Shown: positions 31,131-43,226, numbered from the stretch's first letter. The stretch is DNA of 64,000 nucleotides from Anas platyrhynchos (GCF_047663525.1 NC_092616.1:4005501-4069500), one strand, 5' to 3'. A program made the numbers and translations. Notes: generated from the sequence alone by a model not told the origin.

Positions 31131-33129
31131 GCTGCAGGGGAACCTGCTGGGAAAGCAGCCTGAAGGAATCCCTGGAGTTCCTTCCCTCACATGGGTACAC
31201 ACTCTTCTTGACAGCAGTGTGCTGGAGTAGTTGGCTGTTCATATTCCCCTTGGCATTCCTCATACCCACAGGGGCTAGATTCCTCTGGCCTCCATTGAGG
31301 TGTCCTCAACATAGGCACCTGAATGTGAGATATCTCACTATTGCTGATAACTGAGCCACTACAGCTAATTAATGGAAATAGAGGACAGGAAAGAGCTGCT
31401 CAGATCCTCCTGGGGCCATCTGCCATCCACAGCAGCAGGTGTCTGTTCTGAAGGAAAGCCTCATCATGCCCAGGCTCTTGGCACAAGGTCTGGGACAAGT
31501 CTGAGTTTGGCCCTTGTGCCACAGCTGAGGTGCTGCAGCCCAGATGTGCCCCAGTGCCCTCAGCCTGGGGCACAGGCAGGAGGAGCTGGATCCCCGCCTG
31601 CTGTCACAGGGCTGGGACATTGATGGAAGAGCTGCTGAAGTGTGTTGGGACAGATCCCTCAGCTTGGGGTGCTGTGCTGGATGGGGGTAGATTCTTCAGA
31701 AGAGAGAAGCAGGAATGATAAACAGCGAATACGTTTGCCATTCCCTCGTGTACCACCTCTGCCTCCTGCATGGCAGACCAGGGGATGGTGCTGAGGCCTT
31801 CTGAAATCTCAGAGCCCCGTGTGATATCTGGGAAGGAAGGCCCTGGCATGCACTGGAATTCCCTCCATATAACGCATCCTACTTCTGCAAGTGAGCGACA
31901 TGCAGTGAAGAGGAATTCAGGCACACTGAGGGGCTGCTGCATCCCAGGAGACTTCGCTCCACTTCCTATATTCCATGGCCTTTGTCACCATTTGGACATG
32001 TTCCTGGTGGATTTGTCAGGATCCTGTGGAAAAGAACTGGGCAGAAGGGAGGTGAGAATTTCTCAGGACAAGAAGGGAAATCTCTCATAATTCTCGCGAG
32101 CTGTCCTGTCTCCTTGCTGCTGAACTAATAGGACTTTAAATGACATGGGCTGATGTCACAGGGGGATACACTGCATCACCAGGATATCGTGACTGGAGCA
32201 GCGGCAGTGCCGACACTTCCCTGCAAGGCCTGGTCCCTGCTGGGCACTGCTTGGGTGCTCCCCAGCGCTGTCCTTCTGTGGCCAGGAGTGGGGTCAGCAG
32301 GCAGCAAGCTTGCACTGGGCGACCCTCGCTGACGGGCGGAGGAGCAGGGGCACCTCGCAGAGGAGCTGAGGTGGAGGAGCCAGGGCAGGCATCCCTTGTC
32401 CTGAGCTGAGGGCCAGCAGCAAGTGAGATGGAGGGCTGCTGGATGGATGGGTGACCATCTCCTCTGTCCTGACTTCCCTGTTTCCAGGTGCTCCTGCAGC
32501 TCTCCCCCAAAGGTAAGGGTGTCAGCAGCCCCTTCGTAAGGGGTGGCCCAGGAGCTGTCAGCTGTCCAGAGCTGCAAGTCCTGGGCTTTGGGGGGAGGCT
32601 GGACAAGGCTGTTGGCTGCTCTGAGAGCCCTGCCTGAGTGTCCCTCTGAGCTCAGGGGACAATGTGGCAGCCAGGACTCCTGGTTCCGGATGCTAGGGAT
32701 GCCCTTATCCCTAGGGCTTCTCTAGGAATGCCTCCTTGCTATGAGGGACAATCCAGGGCCAGGTGTCCCTGGGAGCTGGTGCCTCTTTGGAATCTGGCTC
32801 TGTGTGGAAAGATGGCCAGTGTCCCAGGGCCTGGTGTGGCCTGCAGCTCCCACTGGCTTCTCAGGAGTGCACCAGAAATGCCTGTGTTGGAAATCAAGCG
32901 TCTTCTGGAAATCAATCCTCTTCTACTGCTCTCATTCAGGGGAATCTCTCTTCATTCCCATTTGTGTGGCCAAGCTGGCAGAGCATGTCCTGGGTGCTGA
33001 GATGTCATCTCTTGAATGCCATGGCCCTAGTTCTGAACCTTTCACATACCCCTACTGTGGTGGATTTACCGTGCTACACAGGTGATCTCTTCCACACTAC
33101 CCCATCACAACCCCTCCCCAGAGGAAAAG
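31131..33129. other. Intergenic, nothing recognised
   Basis: About 2 kb with short GC-rich frames but no recognised gene, domain or transposon. It is upstream flank of the third OR14 unit. Confidence 0.45.
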
Positions 33130-34215
33130 AGATTACAGAATTACAGAATCTCTAGGTTGGAAGAGACCTCAAGATCATCGAGTCCAACCTCTAACCTGAC
33201 ACTAACAGTCCCCACTAAACCATATCCCTAAGTTCTACATCTAAACGTCTTTTGAAGACTTCCAGGGATGGTGACTCCACCACTTCCCTGGGCAGCCCGT
33301 TCCAGTGCCTAACAACCCTTTCAGTAAAGAAATTCTTCCTAACATCTAACCTAAAACTCCCCTGGCATAACTTTAGCCCATTCCCCCTCGTCCTGTCACC
33401 AGGCACATGGGAGAACAGGCCAACCCCCACCTCACTACAGCCTCCTTTAATGTACTTATACAGAGCAATAAGGTCACCCCTGAGCCTCCTCTTCTCCAGG
33501 CTGAACAAGCCCAGCTCCTTCAGCCGCTCCTCATAGGACTTGCTCTCCAGGCCCCTCACCAGCTTTGTCGCCCTTCTTTGGACCCGCTCAAGCACCTCGA
33601 TGTCCTTCTTGTAGCAAGGGGCCCAAAACTGAACACAGTACTCGAGGTGCGGCCTCACCAGAGCCGAGTACAGGGGGACGATCACCTCCCTAGCCCTGCT
33701 GGTCACACTGTTTCTGATACAAGCCAGGATGCCGTTGGCATTCTTGGCCACCTGAGCACACTGCTGGCTCATATTCAGCCGACTGTCCACCATCACTCCC
33801 AGGTCCTTCTCTGCCTGGCAGCTCTCCAACCACTCATCTCCCAGCCTGTAGCTCTGCTTGGGGTTATTGCGCCCCAGGTGCAGGACCCGGCACTTGGCCT
33901 TGTTGAACTTCATACAGTTGACCTCAGCCCATCGGTGCAGCCTATCCAGATCCTCCTGCAGAGCCTTCCTACCCTCGAGCAGATCGACACACGCACCTAA
34001 CTTGGTGTCATGTGCAAACTTACTGAGGGTGCACTCAATGCCATCATCCAGATCATTGATGAAGATGTTAAAGAGGACCGGCCCCAGCACCGAGCCCTGG
34101 GGGACGCCACCAGTGACTGGCCTCCAACTGGACTTGGCTCCATTTACCACAACTCTTTGGGCCCGGCTATCCAGCCAGTTTCTAACCCAACGAAGCGTGC
34201 GCCAGTCCAAGCCAA
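33130..34215 (-). mobile_element. CR1 LINE, long ORF2 C-terminal part with 3' end
   Basis: The minus strand holds one open frame of 331 codons (34210-33215) covering the CR1 reverse transcriptase from [18 protein letters not shown] to the C-terminus, followed by 3' UTR and the tail of 8-base ATTCTGTA-like units at 33130-33150. 5'-truncated. The RT catalytic FADD appears as FAHD, so even this open part would be inactive. The open frame points to a moderately young insertion. Confidence 0.93.
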
Positions 34216-34875
34216 AGAAGTAAACATTTTTTTGTGTGGTTGTTTGGGGTCCCAGGATTTGGAGTTTTCTTCAGCAGTAGCTCTCCACGGGCCACAGCTT
34301 CCTCCAGGCCAAATCTACCTGCTCCACCAGGGCCTCCTCCATGGGCTGCAGTATGGAGATCTGCTCTACCGTGGGACCCATGGGCTGTATGGGACAGCCT
34401 GCTCCACCATGGGCCTATTCATGGGCTGCAAGGGAACTTCTGGTGTCTGGAGCACCTCCTGACCTTGGTGTCTGCAGGACTGGTTCTCACTCCTCTCTCA
34501 GCTGCTGTTTCCCAGCAGGATTTCCCTATTTAAATCTGCTCTCACAGAGGCCCAACCAGCATCACCCATTGGCTCGGCTCTGCCCAGCAGCTGCCATGGC
34601 CTGGAGTGGGCTGTGCATTGGTCAGCAGGTGGTGAGCAATTACGCTGTGCATCACTTGCTTTTTGCATTCTACTATCATCATCATCAACAACAACAACAA
34701 CACTAACATCTTTATTATTATTATTTCCCTTTATTCGCTCTCCTATTAAACAGTCTATCTCAACCCATGAGATTTTATCTTTTTTTCCCCTTCAATTCTC
34801 TCCCCCATCCCACTGGTAGGGTGTGGAGCAAATGGCTATGCGGTGCTGAGCTGCCTGCCAGGTTAAACCACAACA
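34216..34875 (+). mobile_element. Old ERVL-type LTR
   Basis: Plus-strand LTR with CCATGGGCTGCA and TTGGTGTCTGCAGG phrases, a GGTGAGCAATTACGCTGTGCATCACTTG region, a trinucleotide tract (CATCAT, CAACAA, TTATTA at 34677-34730), and the end GGTTAAACCACAACA at 34875. The left border is approximate because it runs into the CR1 end. Confidence 0.6.
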
Positions 34876-35215
34876 CTCCCTTTGGCACATAAGGTAGGGC
34901 CCAAAGGGTAGAGATAATGACAGATCTGCCCAGAGCATGTTAAAATTAAATTGTTATAAGCTTATTATTTGTTGAAAACGATGTTGATTTTTTTTGTGGA
35001 TCTCAGGGTTGTAGTTGTTTTTGGTCTCTGAATTATGTTCAATAGCACATTACCAACTGTGTGTTCCTTGCAGTATTGTTTATCACTTTTGGGAGCTGGT
35101 TTAAGGTTATTATTTTGCTGTAATGTGTAACACTGGCTTATGGTATGATAAAATTATTGGATGTGAGACTGATCTGGTAGTTGTACTCAGCATTGCTGTC
35201 ACCACCACACTACAG
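34876..35215 (+). mobile_element. ERVL-type leader remnant
   Basis: Follows the LTR directly and resembles 11618-12000 of the young element (GGTAGAGATAATGACAGATCTG; later GTATTGTTTATC and ACTGGCTTATGGTATGATAA). It is the start of a broken internal region, cut short by CR1 sequence. Confidence 0.65.
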
Positions 35216-35221
35216 GAACCA

Positions 35222-35816
35222 TCTATGAGAAACTATTCTGCTCTTGTGAGGCCCCACTTGGAGTACTGCATCCATGTCTGGGGTCTCCAGTACAAGAAAA
35301 ATATTGATCTGTTAGAATGGGTCCAGAGGAGAGCCACGAAGTTGGTCAGTAGGCTGGAAAACCTCTCCTATGAAGTAAGGCTGAGAGAGCTGGGAATGCT
35401 GAGCCTGAAGAAGGGAAGGCTCAGGGGTGACCTCACTGCAGCTTTTCAAATTTTAAAGGGGGCTTATAAAAAAGATGGGGAGTGACCTTCTCCTCCTGCA
35501 GCCAATGAGAGGACAAAGGGGGATGATAGTAGACTAAAAGTGGGAGACACTCCTTTTGGCACATAACGTGGGGCCCAAAGGGTAGGTTTAAGGTTTAAAG
35601 GAGAGATTAGGAGGAAATTCTTCACGGTGAGGCACTGGAACAGGTTGCCCAGAGAAGTTGTGGATGCCTCATCCCTGGGAGTGTTCAAGACCAGGTTGGA
35701 TGAGGCCCTGAGCAACCTGTTCTAGTGGGTGGCATCACTGCCCATGGCAGGGGGTTTGGAACTAGATGTTCTTTAAAGTCCCTTCCAACCCAAGTCATTC
35801 TATGAGTCTGTGATTC
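35222..35816 (+). mobile_element. CR1 LINE 3' part
   Basis: CR1 ORF2 C-terminal phrases ([30 protein letters not shown]) then 3' UTR (CTGTTCTAGTGGGTGGCATC) and the end CATTCTATGAGTCTGTGATTC. 5'-truncated. A short stretch near 35545-35590 repeats the ERV leader phrase GGCACATAACGTGGGGCCCA, so a small rearrangement or template switch lies inside it. Confidence 0.8.
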
Positions 35817-37644
35817 TCCTCTGGGACTTCCTGTGGCCTCAGCTTCCCTTCAGACTTCCAGGAGGACCTGAGCTGAAGAACCTTGTCTGGGGGTGATCTC
35901 TAGGGTAAGGGCCAGCACGTGGGTTGGGAGAGACTGTCTGACTGTCTCAAAGATATGTGCTGCATACAAGTACAGCAGGAAGCTCACATGTCTGCTGGCT
36001 CATGCCTCCATCAATGCAAACCCTGACCCGGGATCCCAGCCTTGCTTTCCAACCCACCCTTCGGGAAGTGCGATGATTTTAAGAGATGAGGAGTGTACAG
36101 CAGCAATCCTTCTTCAGTCACTGCTCAGGCCAGGTGGTGCACCAGGAAACCATGGATGTGTGGTGCTGCATGATGAGCATGAATTAGGGTACCCATAGTC
36201 CCGACCTTGTCTTGGATGAGATGAACACCAGTATTTGAGGCAACTTCTAGACTAGGTCAGCTCCCATCTGATCTCTCCCCATCCCTCCTCTCACCTCTCC
36301 AGCTCTTCCTGGCCTAATGAGGTTGCTCAGCTTACTCAGCCTGGAGAAAAGAGAGTGTTGGAGAGGAGGAAAGCAATAGCAGAGAATGGCCAGGGGACTG
36401 TCAAGGAGTTAAAGCCACCAGTAGTGCTTCCAAGCAGGAGGATGAGATCCAGCTGGCAGAAGTTGACCTCTGGAAGTTCTTTCCAACTTGAATTATCCTT
36501 TCATCCCATGACGTGTATCAGTGGGACCATTTCTGATGGTCATGGGCCTTTGAAAGGACCAAGATGTTTGAAGGATAGAACACAGGGCTATCTCAGGTAT
36601 TTTTTATTCTTTGCAAAGCTGAGGTGATTCTCAGCTTCACAAAGGGGCAACTGGAAGCAGAAATAATGCTGTGAGAGTTGGGGTGCATATGGGAAGGTCT
36701 GCTATGCACCAGCACTGCCAAAAGTATGAAGAGTGGCCCCGTCAATATGCAATGTGCACACCTTGTGTTGGCAATTGCAACATCTTACTCTTGGGAACTC
36801 TTCTGACATTGTGTGGTGAGTGTGGATGAGTCTTGATGATTGCCCTGCCTCCATTTAGCTTCTGGAGGAGCCTGACTCAGACTGCAAAGGGCTCAGGGAC
36901 CGGAGAAAGGGAGACACTGCTTGAGAAGTTTACAGACTTTCCAGCAGTTCAGAAGTTTCAGCCTCCTTTGAGAGCACATCAAGCAATGCTCCCTCTCTGC
37001 AGTCCCTGGGGAGAGCAGAGCTATAGAAGGAACCTTCAGAGAGTTGTTGGTGCTATAAACCCCAGAACACTGCACAGAGCAGGGGGCATGGGATGCTGCT
37101 GGAGACCCACCACAGGAAGTGCTGGGAGGAGAAAACAAGGACAAAGCAAGGTGTGAATCCTGGGGCCAGCTTGGCAGAAAAATCAGGGAAGGGAAGGGAA
37201 AAGAAGGACATAGTGAGGAAGAGGCAGAGAGACCCTGGTGAGACCCTGGCCTTGGTCTTCATTCCCAGGCACTAAGAGTGAAGAATTCACCGCTTCATGC
37301 TGAGGACTTCAGGTGAGTGCTGGATGTCCTGAGTCAGGCTGGTGGTTGTTTTGCTGCTGGGTGTCTTCACAGGGTAAGTTTTGGAGGCCTCAGTCTCAGT
37401 CCTGTCCTTTGCTGTGTGTCTTCCCACCTTCCCCTAGACATCCTGAGCCCTAGTACCAAGCAGAAGAGATGCTGAGATGGCAGTGCTGAGTTAGAGGTGG
37501 GCTGGGGAGGGTGTGCATGGAGGCAGATTACCTAAGTCCCCTCTTGAAACTTTCTCCTCTCCTCTCTCTCTCTATACAAAAAAAATCTATATTTGGTACT
37601 TTTTGCTTTATTTTTTTAGCTGTGAAGTCCACCATAACTCTCTC
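35817..37644. other. Intergenic, nothing recognised
   Basis: No gene recognised. Frames up to about 107 codons carry no domain. No duplicated OR14-unit block is seen, suggesting that this stretch lies outside the duplications. Confidence 0.45.
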
Positions 37645-38155
37645 TGTCCTGTTTTCAGCTGGGAGAGAGAGAATTTTGGTGCCGTGCTTCAGATCTAGGA
37701 GGAAAAATATTGATGCCTCACTGATATTTTAGTTTCTGCTGAGTAGTGCTTGCTCAGAGTCAAGGATTTGTTTGGCTCCTCACACTGCCCTGCTAGTGGG
37801 GAGGCTGGGAGTGCATGAGAATCTGGGAGGGACAGATGATCCAAACTGCCCAAAGGGATATTCTGTACTGTATAATATCAAACTCAAAAATAAAACTAGG
37901 GGGGGAGTTAGCTGGGGAGCTACTGTTGCTCTGAGACTGGCTGGGCAGCAGTCTGCTGGTATTGACCAATTGCTTTGTGCATCACTTGTTTTGTGATTTT
38001 TTTTCCCCTCCCCCTTTTTGTTCCTACTAAACTGTCTTTATCTCAACCCATGAGCTTTAATGATTTTCACTTTTTTTTAACCCCATTCCACTGGCAGGGA
38101 GAAGTGAGCAAATGGCTGTGTGGTGCTGAGCTGTCTGCCAGGTTAAACCACAACA
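37645..38155 (+). mobile_element. Solo ERVL-type LTR just upstream of an OR gene
   Basis: 511 bases, starting TGTCCTGTTTTCAGCTGGGA and ending GCCAGGTTAAACCACAACA, with the family landmarks in order (CCAAAGGGATATTCTGTACTG, then a TATAA-like GTATAATATC, then TGTGCATCACTTG). The flanking five bases are CTCTC and CTTTC, a possible target-site duplication with one mismatch. It is older than the solo LTR at 44.3 kb and lies on the same strand, 82 bases before the OR start codon. Confidence 0.82.
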
Positions 38156-38237
38156 CTTTCTTAAATTTAACACAGAAGTATTCTTTCTCACAGGTCTCCT
38201 TCCTGGCAAGTGAGAAAAGAAAGATAAAAAACACTGC

Positions 38238-39194
38238 ATGGGGGAAGGACAGCTTGACAATTGGACATCACCAATGGATTTTCTGCTGCTGGGACTGGGA
38301 AATGTCCCTGAACTCCAGTCACCACTTTTCTTCCTGACATTCATGATCTACTCAGTCACCATGGCTGGGAACATCCTCATCATCGTGCTGGTGGTGGCAG
38401 TGCAGCATCTGCACACCCCCATGTACTTCTTCCTGGTCAACCTGTCCTCCTTGGAGACCTGCTACAGCTCCACCATCCTGCCCCGGCTGCTGGCCAGCTT
38501 CCTGACGGGGGACGGGACCATCTCTGCTCATGGCTGTATCACTCAGTTCTACTTCTTTGGCTCCTTTGTAACATCTGAGTGTTACCTGCTGGCAGCCATG
38601 TCCTATGATCGATACTTGGCCATCTGCCAGCCCCTGCTCTATGCAAGCTTCATGACCTGGAAGGTCTGTATCCAGATGGCAGCTGGATCTTGGTTAATGG
38701 GTTTTCTGCTGTCTGCTGTAGTCATACACCTCTTATCCCAGCTGAAGTTCTGTGGCCCCAAGGCAATTGACCACTTCTTCTGTGACCTTATCCCACTGCT
38801 AGAGCTCTCCTGCAGTGAAACCAGAGTGGTCATGCTTGTAACTTTTATGCTGTCTCTCCTAGATCTGGTTTTCCCTTTCTTGTTCATGCTGGCCTCCTAT
38901 GTGTGCATCATAGCTGCCATCCTGAGAATCCCATCCAGAGTGAGCAGGCAGAAGGCCTTTTCCACTTGCTCCTCTCACCTCACTGTCATCACTGTTTTCT
39001 ACGGCACCCTCATCATTGTCTATATGATGTCCCGATCGGTCTCACTAAGGCAACTCAACAAAGTGCTCTCCTTCTTCTACACTATCCTCACGCCCCTGGT
39101 CAATCCCCTCATTTACAGCCTGAGGAACAGGGAGGTCAGGGAGGCCCTGAGCAAAGGGCTTAGGAAAGCTGTGGTCTGCATACAGAGATCATAG
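38238..39194 (+). CDS. Class II olfactory receptor of a non-OR14 family (OR11/OR6-like)
   Basis: An intact frame of 318 codons for a seven-TM odorant receptor. Seen: N-glycosylation site NWT near residue 8, GNILII in TM1, HTPMYFFLVNLS in TM2, YDRYLAIC after TM3, FFCDLIPLLELSC in the second extracellular loop, KAFSTCSSHLTV before TM6 and NPLIYSLRNREV in TM7. It clearly differs from the OR14 genes around it (KAFSTCSSHL against KAFSTCLPHL) and lacks their leader exon and flanks. The FFCDLIPLL loop and FYGTLIIVYM in TM6-TM7 suggest an OR11A/OR6-type receptor, but I cannot fix the subfamily. The preceding LTR could supply 5' UTR or promoter sequence. Confidence 0.93.
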   Translation: MGEGQLDNWTSPMDFLLLGLGNVPELQSPLFFLTFMIYSVTMAGNILIIVLVVAVQHLHTPMYFFLVNLSSLETCYSSTILPRLLASFLTGDGTISAHGCITQFYFFGSFVTSECYLLAAMSYDRYLAICQPLLYASFMTWKVCIQMAAGSWLMGFLLSAVVIHLLSQLKFCGPKAIDHFFCDLIPLLELSCSETRVVMLVTFMLSLLDLVFPFLFMLASYVCIIAAILRIPSRVSRQKAFSTCSSHLTVITVFYGTLIIVYMMSRSVSLRQLNKVLSFFYTILTPLVNPLIYSLRNREVREALSKGLRKAVVCIQRS

Positions 39195-39729
39195 TAGGTG
39201 AGTGACCCTTGGCACAGGCTACCTGTGGGTCTTTCACAAAGGCAAGTGTGTACTTGTACATACAAGTACTGTATGTATCTTTAGAAGTCTGTGCCTTTGA
39301 GCCTGCTTGCAGAGTGACGGGAATGAATGAGAGAGCTTCTTGGTGAGAAATACTGCTTTATATAGACAGATAGTGAAAAATGTTGTGGGTTTGCTTTTCC
39401 CTTCTTAATGAACTGTTCAATGCTCCTCTGATACCAGCTGCACCTCTGATCTTATCTTCACCTTCTTGTAGGGAGGTGGAGATAGATATCTCCTGTTTCT
39501 AGATCATTTAGCCTTGGAGGACCACCCGTGTCTGTTGTGTCCATGGTAGTAACTGGTAAGCGATTTCCCTGTCCTGATCTGGACACATGAGCTTTCTCCT
39601 CTTCTCCCCTTCTTCTGCTGTGGACAGGACTCAGAGAGTGACCCACTGTGCACCTGGTGGCCAGCCAAGGTCAACCCACCGTACTGGAGTTTCATGGATG
39701 CTTTTGAAAAATGATAAATTTCCCTTTAT
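39195..39729. other. 3' flank of the non-OR14 receptor, nothing recognised
   Basis: No gene or repeat family recognised in about 530 bases. Confidence 0.4.
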
Positions 39730-40035
39730 TTAATAGTTCCCCCAACATGTGTGCTGAACCCGAGCCCAAAAGTCCTCAGTAAATCCTCAGCTTGGGTCCA
39801 CCTGGAGCACTGGAGTGAAGCCATAAACACTGGAAGGATGCACCCTCTCCTGGGACTGCTGGAAGCCTCTGTATGCTCCACAGGAGCTGGGAGATTAGAG
39901 AGGACACCCTGATGCCCTGTTCACCATCTCCATGTCCATGGGACCCTCAAAAATGTCCTTCAGTCCTAAGATACAGCCTAACTTCTTCCTATATCAGGAA
40001 CCTGGAGAAATTGCCCCAGAAGTCTCAACACTCTG
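39730..40035 (+). repeat. Unidentified repeat, copy of 20.53-20.84 kb
   Basis: Same-strand match to 20530-20840 by eye (GTGTGCTGAACC, AGCTTGGGTCCACC, TGTATGCTCCACAGG). No coding region; family not recognised. Confidence 0.5.
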
Positions 40036-41335
40036 GTTCACACAAGTAAATACCCACAAATACACACAAATATGCATGTCCAAACACACAAACACACATC
40101 TCATCCACACACAGAGATGTGTACACAAGGCATGGGCACAGCCAACCAGACACAGACCAGCTCCAACAGGGAACAGCACCTTCACAGCCACCACGCCACC
40201 ACTAGCACACAGAGCCGTGAGCAACACACCTGGCCCCATCCCCTTCCTCACCTCAGCCTGTTCTACTGTGAAGGTCACCAGCACTCCATGCATCCCCTGC
40301 AGCACTTACCCATGGGCACAGATGCACCCATGGCTCCCCGAGTTTGGGCCTGGTGTTTGGGACCACCCTGATGTCCCACCCAGGCTCTGAGCTGTTCCCC
40401 ATTTGGCAGCTCCAACCCTGGCTCTCTTCAGTTCCTGCTCTCCTCCTCCTCCTCTGACCAGCCCCACCTGAGCTTGGCCAGCAAAGCAGGCACATACATT
40501 CACCTCCAACACACCAGGAGTATTCAGCAAACAGCATCACCAGAGCTGAATAAGAAGGCAGGACAGAGCCTAGTGACTGGGCACGGGGTCTGGACAGACC
40601 AGCCCTGACCAGCCCCCTGTCCACATGGAGCTGCCCATGTGCATCCCCTCCTCTCCTCTTCCACAGGATTCTTCCTCCTCAATCCATTTTGATCCCTTCC
40701 TTTCTCGGCCATAGTCACTTCTCCACTTATCAACTCTTTCTATATTTCCCCTGCTGATCCCTAGTTTGCTGTACCTGTCCACTCATTTGATAGTTCAGAT
40801 ACCATTGCCTACATCATTTGGACCTTCACTGGAATCACACATGGGTTCCCTGGACATGGATGCCTTTGCTAGACTTGATGCCCAGAGGGTCCCCACTGCT
40901 CCCCTCCGTCTCTCTGTGCTGTTTGGCCATTGCTCACATCTCTGCCCACCAAGGGCTCATGAGATGCTGCTGTCCCTCACAGCCCTGCCTGTACTCTGCT
41001 CCTTTCTCCCGCTGTGCTTTGTCACACCCAGCAATTTGTCATGCCGCATCCCACAGGCTCCCATCCCATGTCCAGCTGGCATCACTGCAGGGCAGCCCTC
41101 CCCAGGGCCCAGGCATCTGCCTGCAACTTCCACAGCTGCTGCTCTTGATGGCCTCCTGAGGCCTGCCTGCTCCTAGCCCATTGCACTGTTGTGAGGAGGT
41201 GAACTTAGCAGCAGCCCAGCCATGGTGGACAGAGGTGTCCCCTGCCTGAGCTGCCCCCTGTGTCCCATGGGGTTTGTGATTCACTCAATGACATCGCCAT
41301 GTCTGCCTGCCTGCCACCAGGAGGAAATTTAGCCA
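40036..41335. other. Intergenic, CA-rich start, nothing else recognised
   Basis: 40040-40125 is rich in CACA and AAATAC units, an imperfect simple repeat. The rest holds short frames without domains. Confidence 0.45.
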
Positions 41336-42115
41336 TTCACAGAATCACAGATTTACAGAATCACAGAATTGAAGGGGTTGGAAGGGACCTTGAAAGACAG
41401 TCAGGTCCAACCATCCTGCCAAAGCACATTGCTTAGAGCAGGCTGCCAAGGTGGGCAACCACATGGGCTTTGAATATCTCCAGAGAAGGAGACTCCACAA
41501 CCTCCCTGGGCAGCCTGTTCCAGTGCTCTGTCACCCTCACAGTGAAGAAGTTCTTTGCATGTTGGAGCAGAAATTCCTGTGCTCTATCTTGTGGCCATTA
41601 CCCCCTTGTCCTGTCCCTGCAAACCACTGAAAAGAGGTTGGCCAAATCCCTCTGTCTCCCACACCTCAGGTATTTATACACATTGATGAGATCCCCTCTC
41701 AGTCTTCTTTTCTCCAGACCCAGGTCTCTCAGCCTTTCCTCATAAGAAAGATGCTCCACGCCCCATATCATCTTTTTTTTGGCCCTCCATTGGACTCTTT
41801 TGAGGAGATCCCTGTCTTTCTTGTACCGGGGAGCCTGGAACTGGACACAGTACTCCAGGTGAGGCCTGACCAGGGCAGAGTAGAGGGGGAGGATCACCTC
41901 CCTTGACCTGCTGGCCACACTCCTTTTAATGCACGCCAGGATACCATTGGCCATCTTGGCCACCAGGGCACAGTGCTGGCTCATGGTCAACCTGTCGTAC
42001 ACCAGAACCCCCAGGTCCTTCTCCTCAGAGCTCCTCTCCAGCAGGTCATCCCCCAGCCTGTACTGATATGTGCGGTTGTTCCTTCCCAGGTGCAGGACTC
42101 TACACTTGCTCTTAT
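41336..42115 (-). mobile_element. CR1 LINE (host of nested insertions), 3' part
   Basis: The minus strand reads [12 protein letters not shown]-like sequence ([15 protein letters not shown]), then the CR1 ORF2 C-terminus, 3' UTR and a tail of CAGAATCACAGATTTACAGAATCACAG on the plus strand. Upstream it should be preceded by RNQMRF, which is found at 43.23 kb on the far side of another CR1. Together with 43227-44299 and 44899-44930 it is one CR1 copy split by two insertions. Frame is broken in places. Confidence 0.9.
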
Positions 42116-42119
42116 TATA

Positions 42120-43226
42120 AAATAAAATAAATATTTTATTATAAAATAAAAACATCATACGATGGGTGAGCAATTGGCTAACGGGCAGGGCCCAAAGGGT
42201 TATGGTAAATGGGGCTGCGTCAGGCTGGCGGGCGGTCACCAGTGGGGTCCCTCAAGGCTCCATTTTAGGGCCGGTACTTTTCAATATTTTTATAAACGAT
42301 CTGGATGTAGGAATAGAAGGCATTTTGAGCAAGTTTGCTGATGACACCAAACTTGGAGGAGTTGTGGACTCTGTTGAGGGTGGAAAGGCCTTGCAGAGGG
42401 ATCTGGATAGGTTGGAGAGCTGGGCGATCGCCAACCGCATGAAGTTCAATAAGAGCAAGTGCCGGGTCCTGCACCTGGGACGGGGAAACCCTGGCTGCAC
42501 GTACAGACTGGGCGATGAGACGCTGGAGAGCAGCCTAGAAGAGAGGGATCTGGGGGTCGTGGTAGACAGCAAGTTCAATATGAGCCAGCAGTGTGCCCTG
42601 GCAGCCAGGAGGGCCAACCGTGTCCTGGGGTGCATCAAGCACGGCATCGCTAGTAGGTCAAGGGAGGTGATTGTCCCGCTCTACTCTGCGCTGGTGAGGC
42701 CTCACCTCGAGTACTGTGTGCAGTTCTGGGCATCACAGTATAAAAAGGACATGAAACTGTTGGAGAGTGTCCAGAGGAGGGCTACGAAGATGGTGAAAGG
42801 CCTGGAGGGGAAGACGTACGAGGAACGGCTGAGGGCACTGGGCCTGTTCAGCCTGGAGAAGAGGAGGCTGAAGGGAGACCTCATCACAGCCTACAACTTC
42901 CTCGTAAGGGGGTGTCGAGAGGCAGGAGACCTTTTCTCCATTAACACCAGCGACAGGACCCGCGGGAACGGGGTTAAGCTGAGGCAGGGGAAATTTAGGC
43001 TTGACATAAGGAGGGGGTTCTTCACAGAGAGGGTGGTTGCACACTGGAACAGGCTCCCCAGGGAAGTGGTCACTGCACCGAGCCTGTCTGAATTTAAGAA
43101 GAGATTGGACTGTGCACTTAGTCACATGGTCTGAACTTTTGGGGTAGACCTGTGCGGTGTCAAGAGTTGGACTTGATGATCCTTAAGGGTCCCTTCCAAC
43201 TCAGGATATTCTATGATTCTATGATT
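42120..43226 (+). mobile_element. CR1 LINE inserted into an older CR1
   Basis: A 5'-truncated CR1 with an open frame of 322 codons (42166-43134): [22 protein letters not shown] with the catalytic Asp pair intact, [12 protein letters not shown], to the ORF2 C-terminus, then 3' UTR and a tail of two ATTCTATG units. An AT-rich stretch (42114-42150) lies at its 5' junction. Opposite strand to the CR1 it interrupts; the ATTA at both borders could be a short target duplication. One of the youngest CR1s in the window. Confidence 0.9.

Noticed and set aside
32136-32606. 156-codon minus-strand frame upstream of the third OR14 unit
   Set aside because: No domain, overlapping frames on both strands in GC-rich DNA, and no conserved counterpart seen in the other units.
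38238-39194. Assigning the non-OR14 receptor to a named human-type subfamily
   Set aside because: Motifs fit several class II families (OR11, OR6, OR10); without a tree the name would be a guess.
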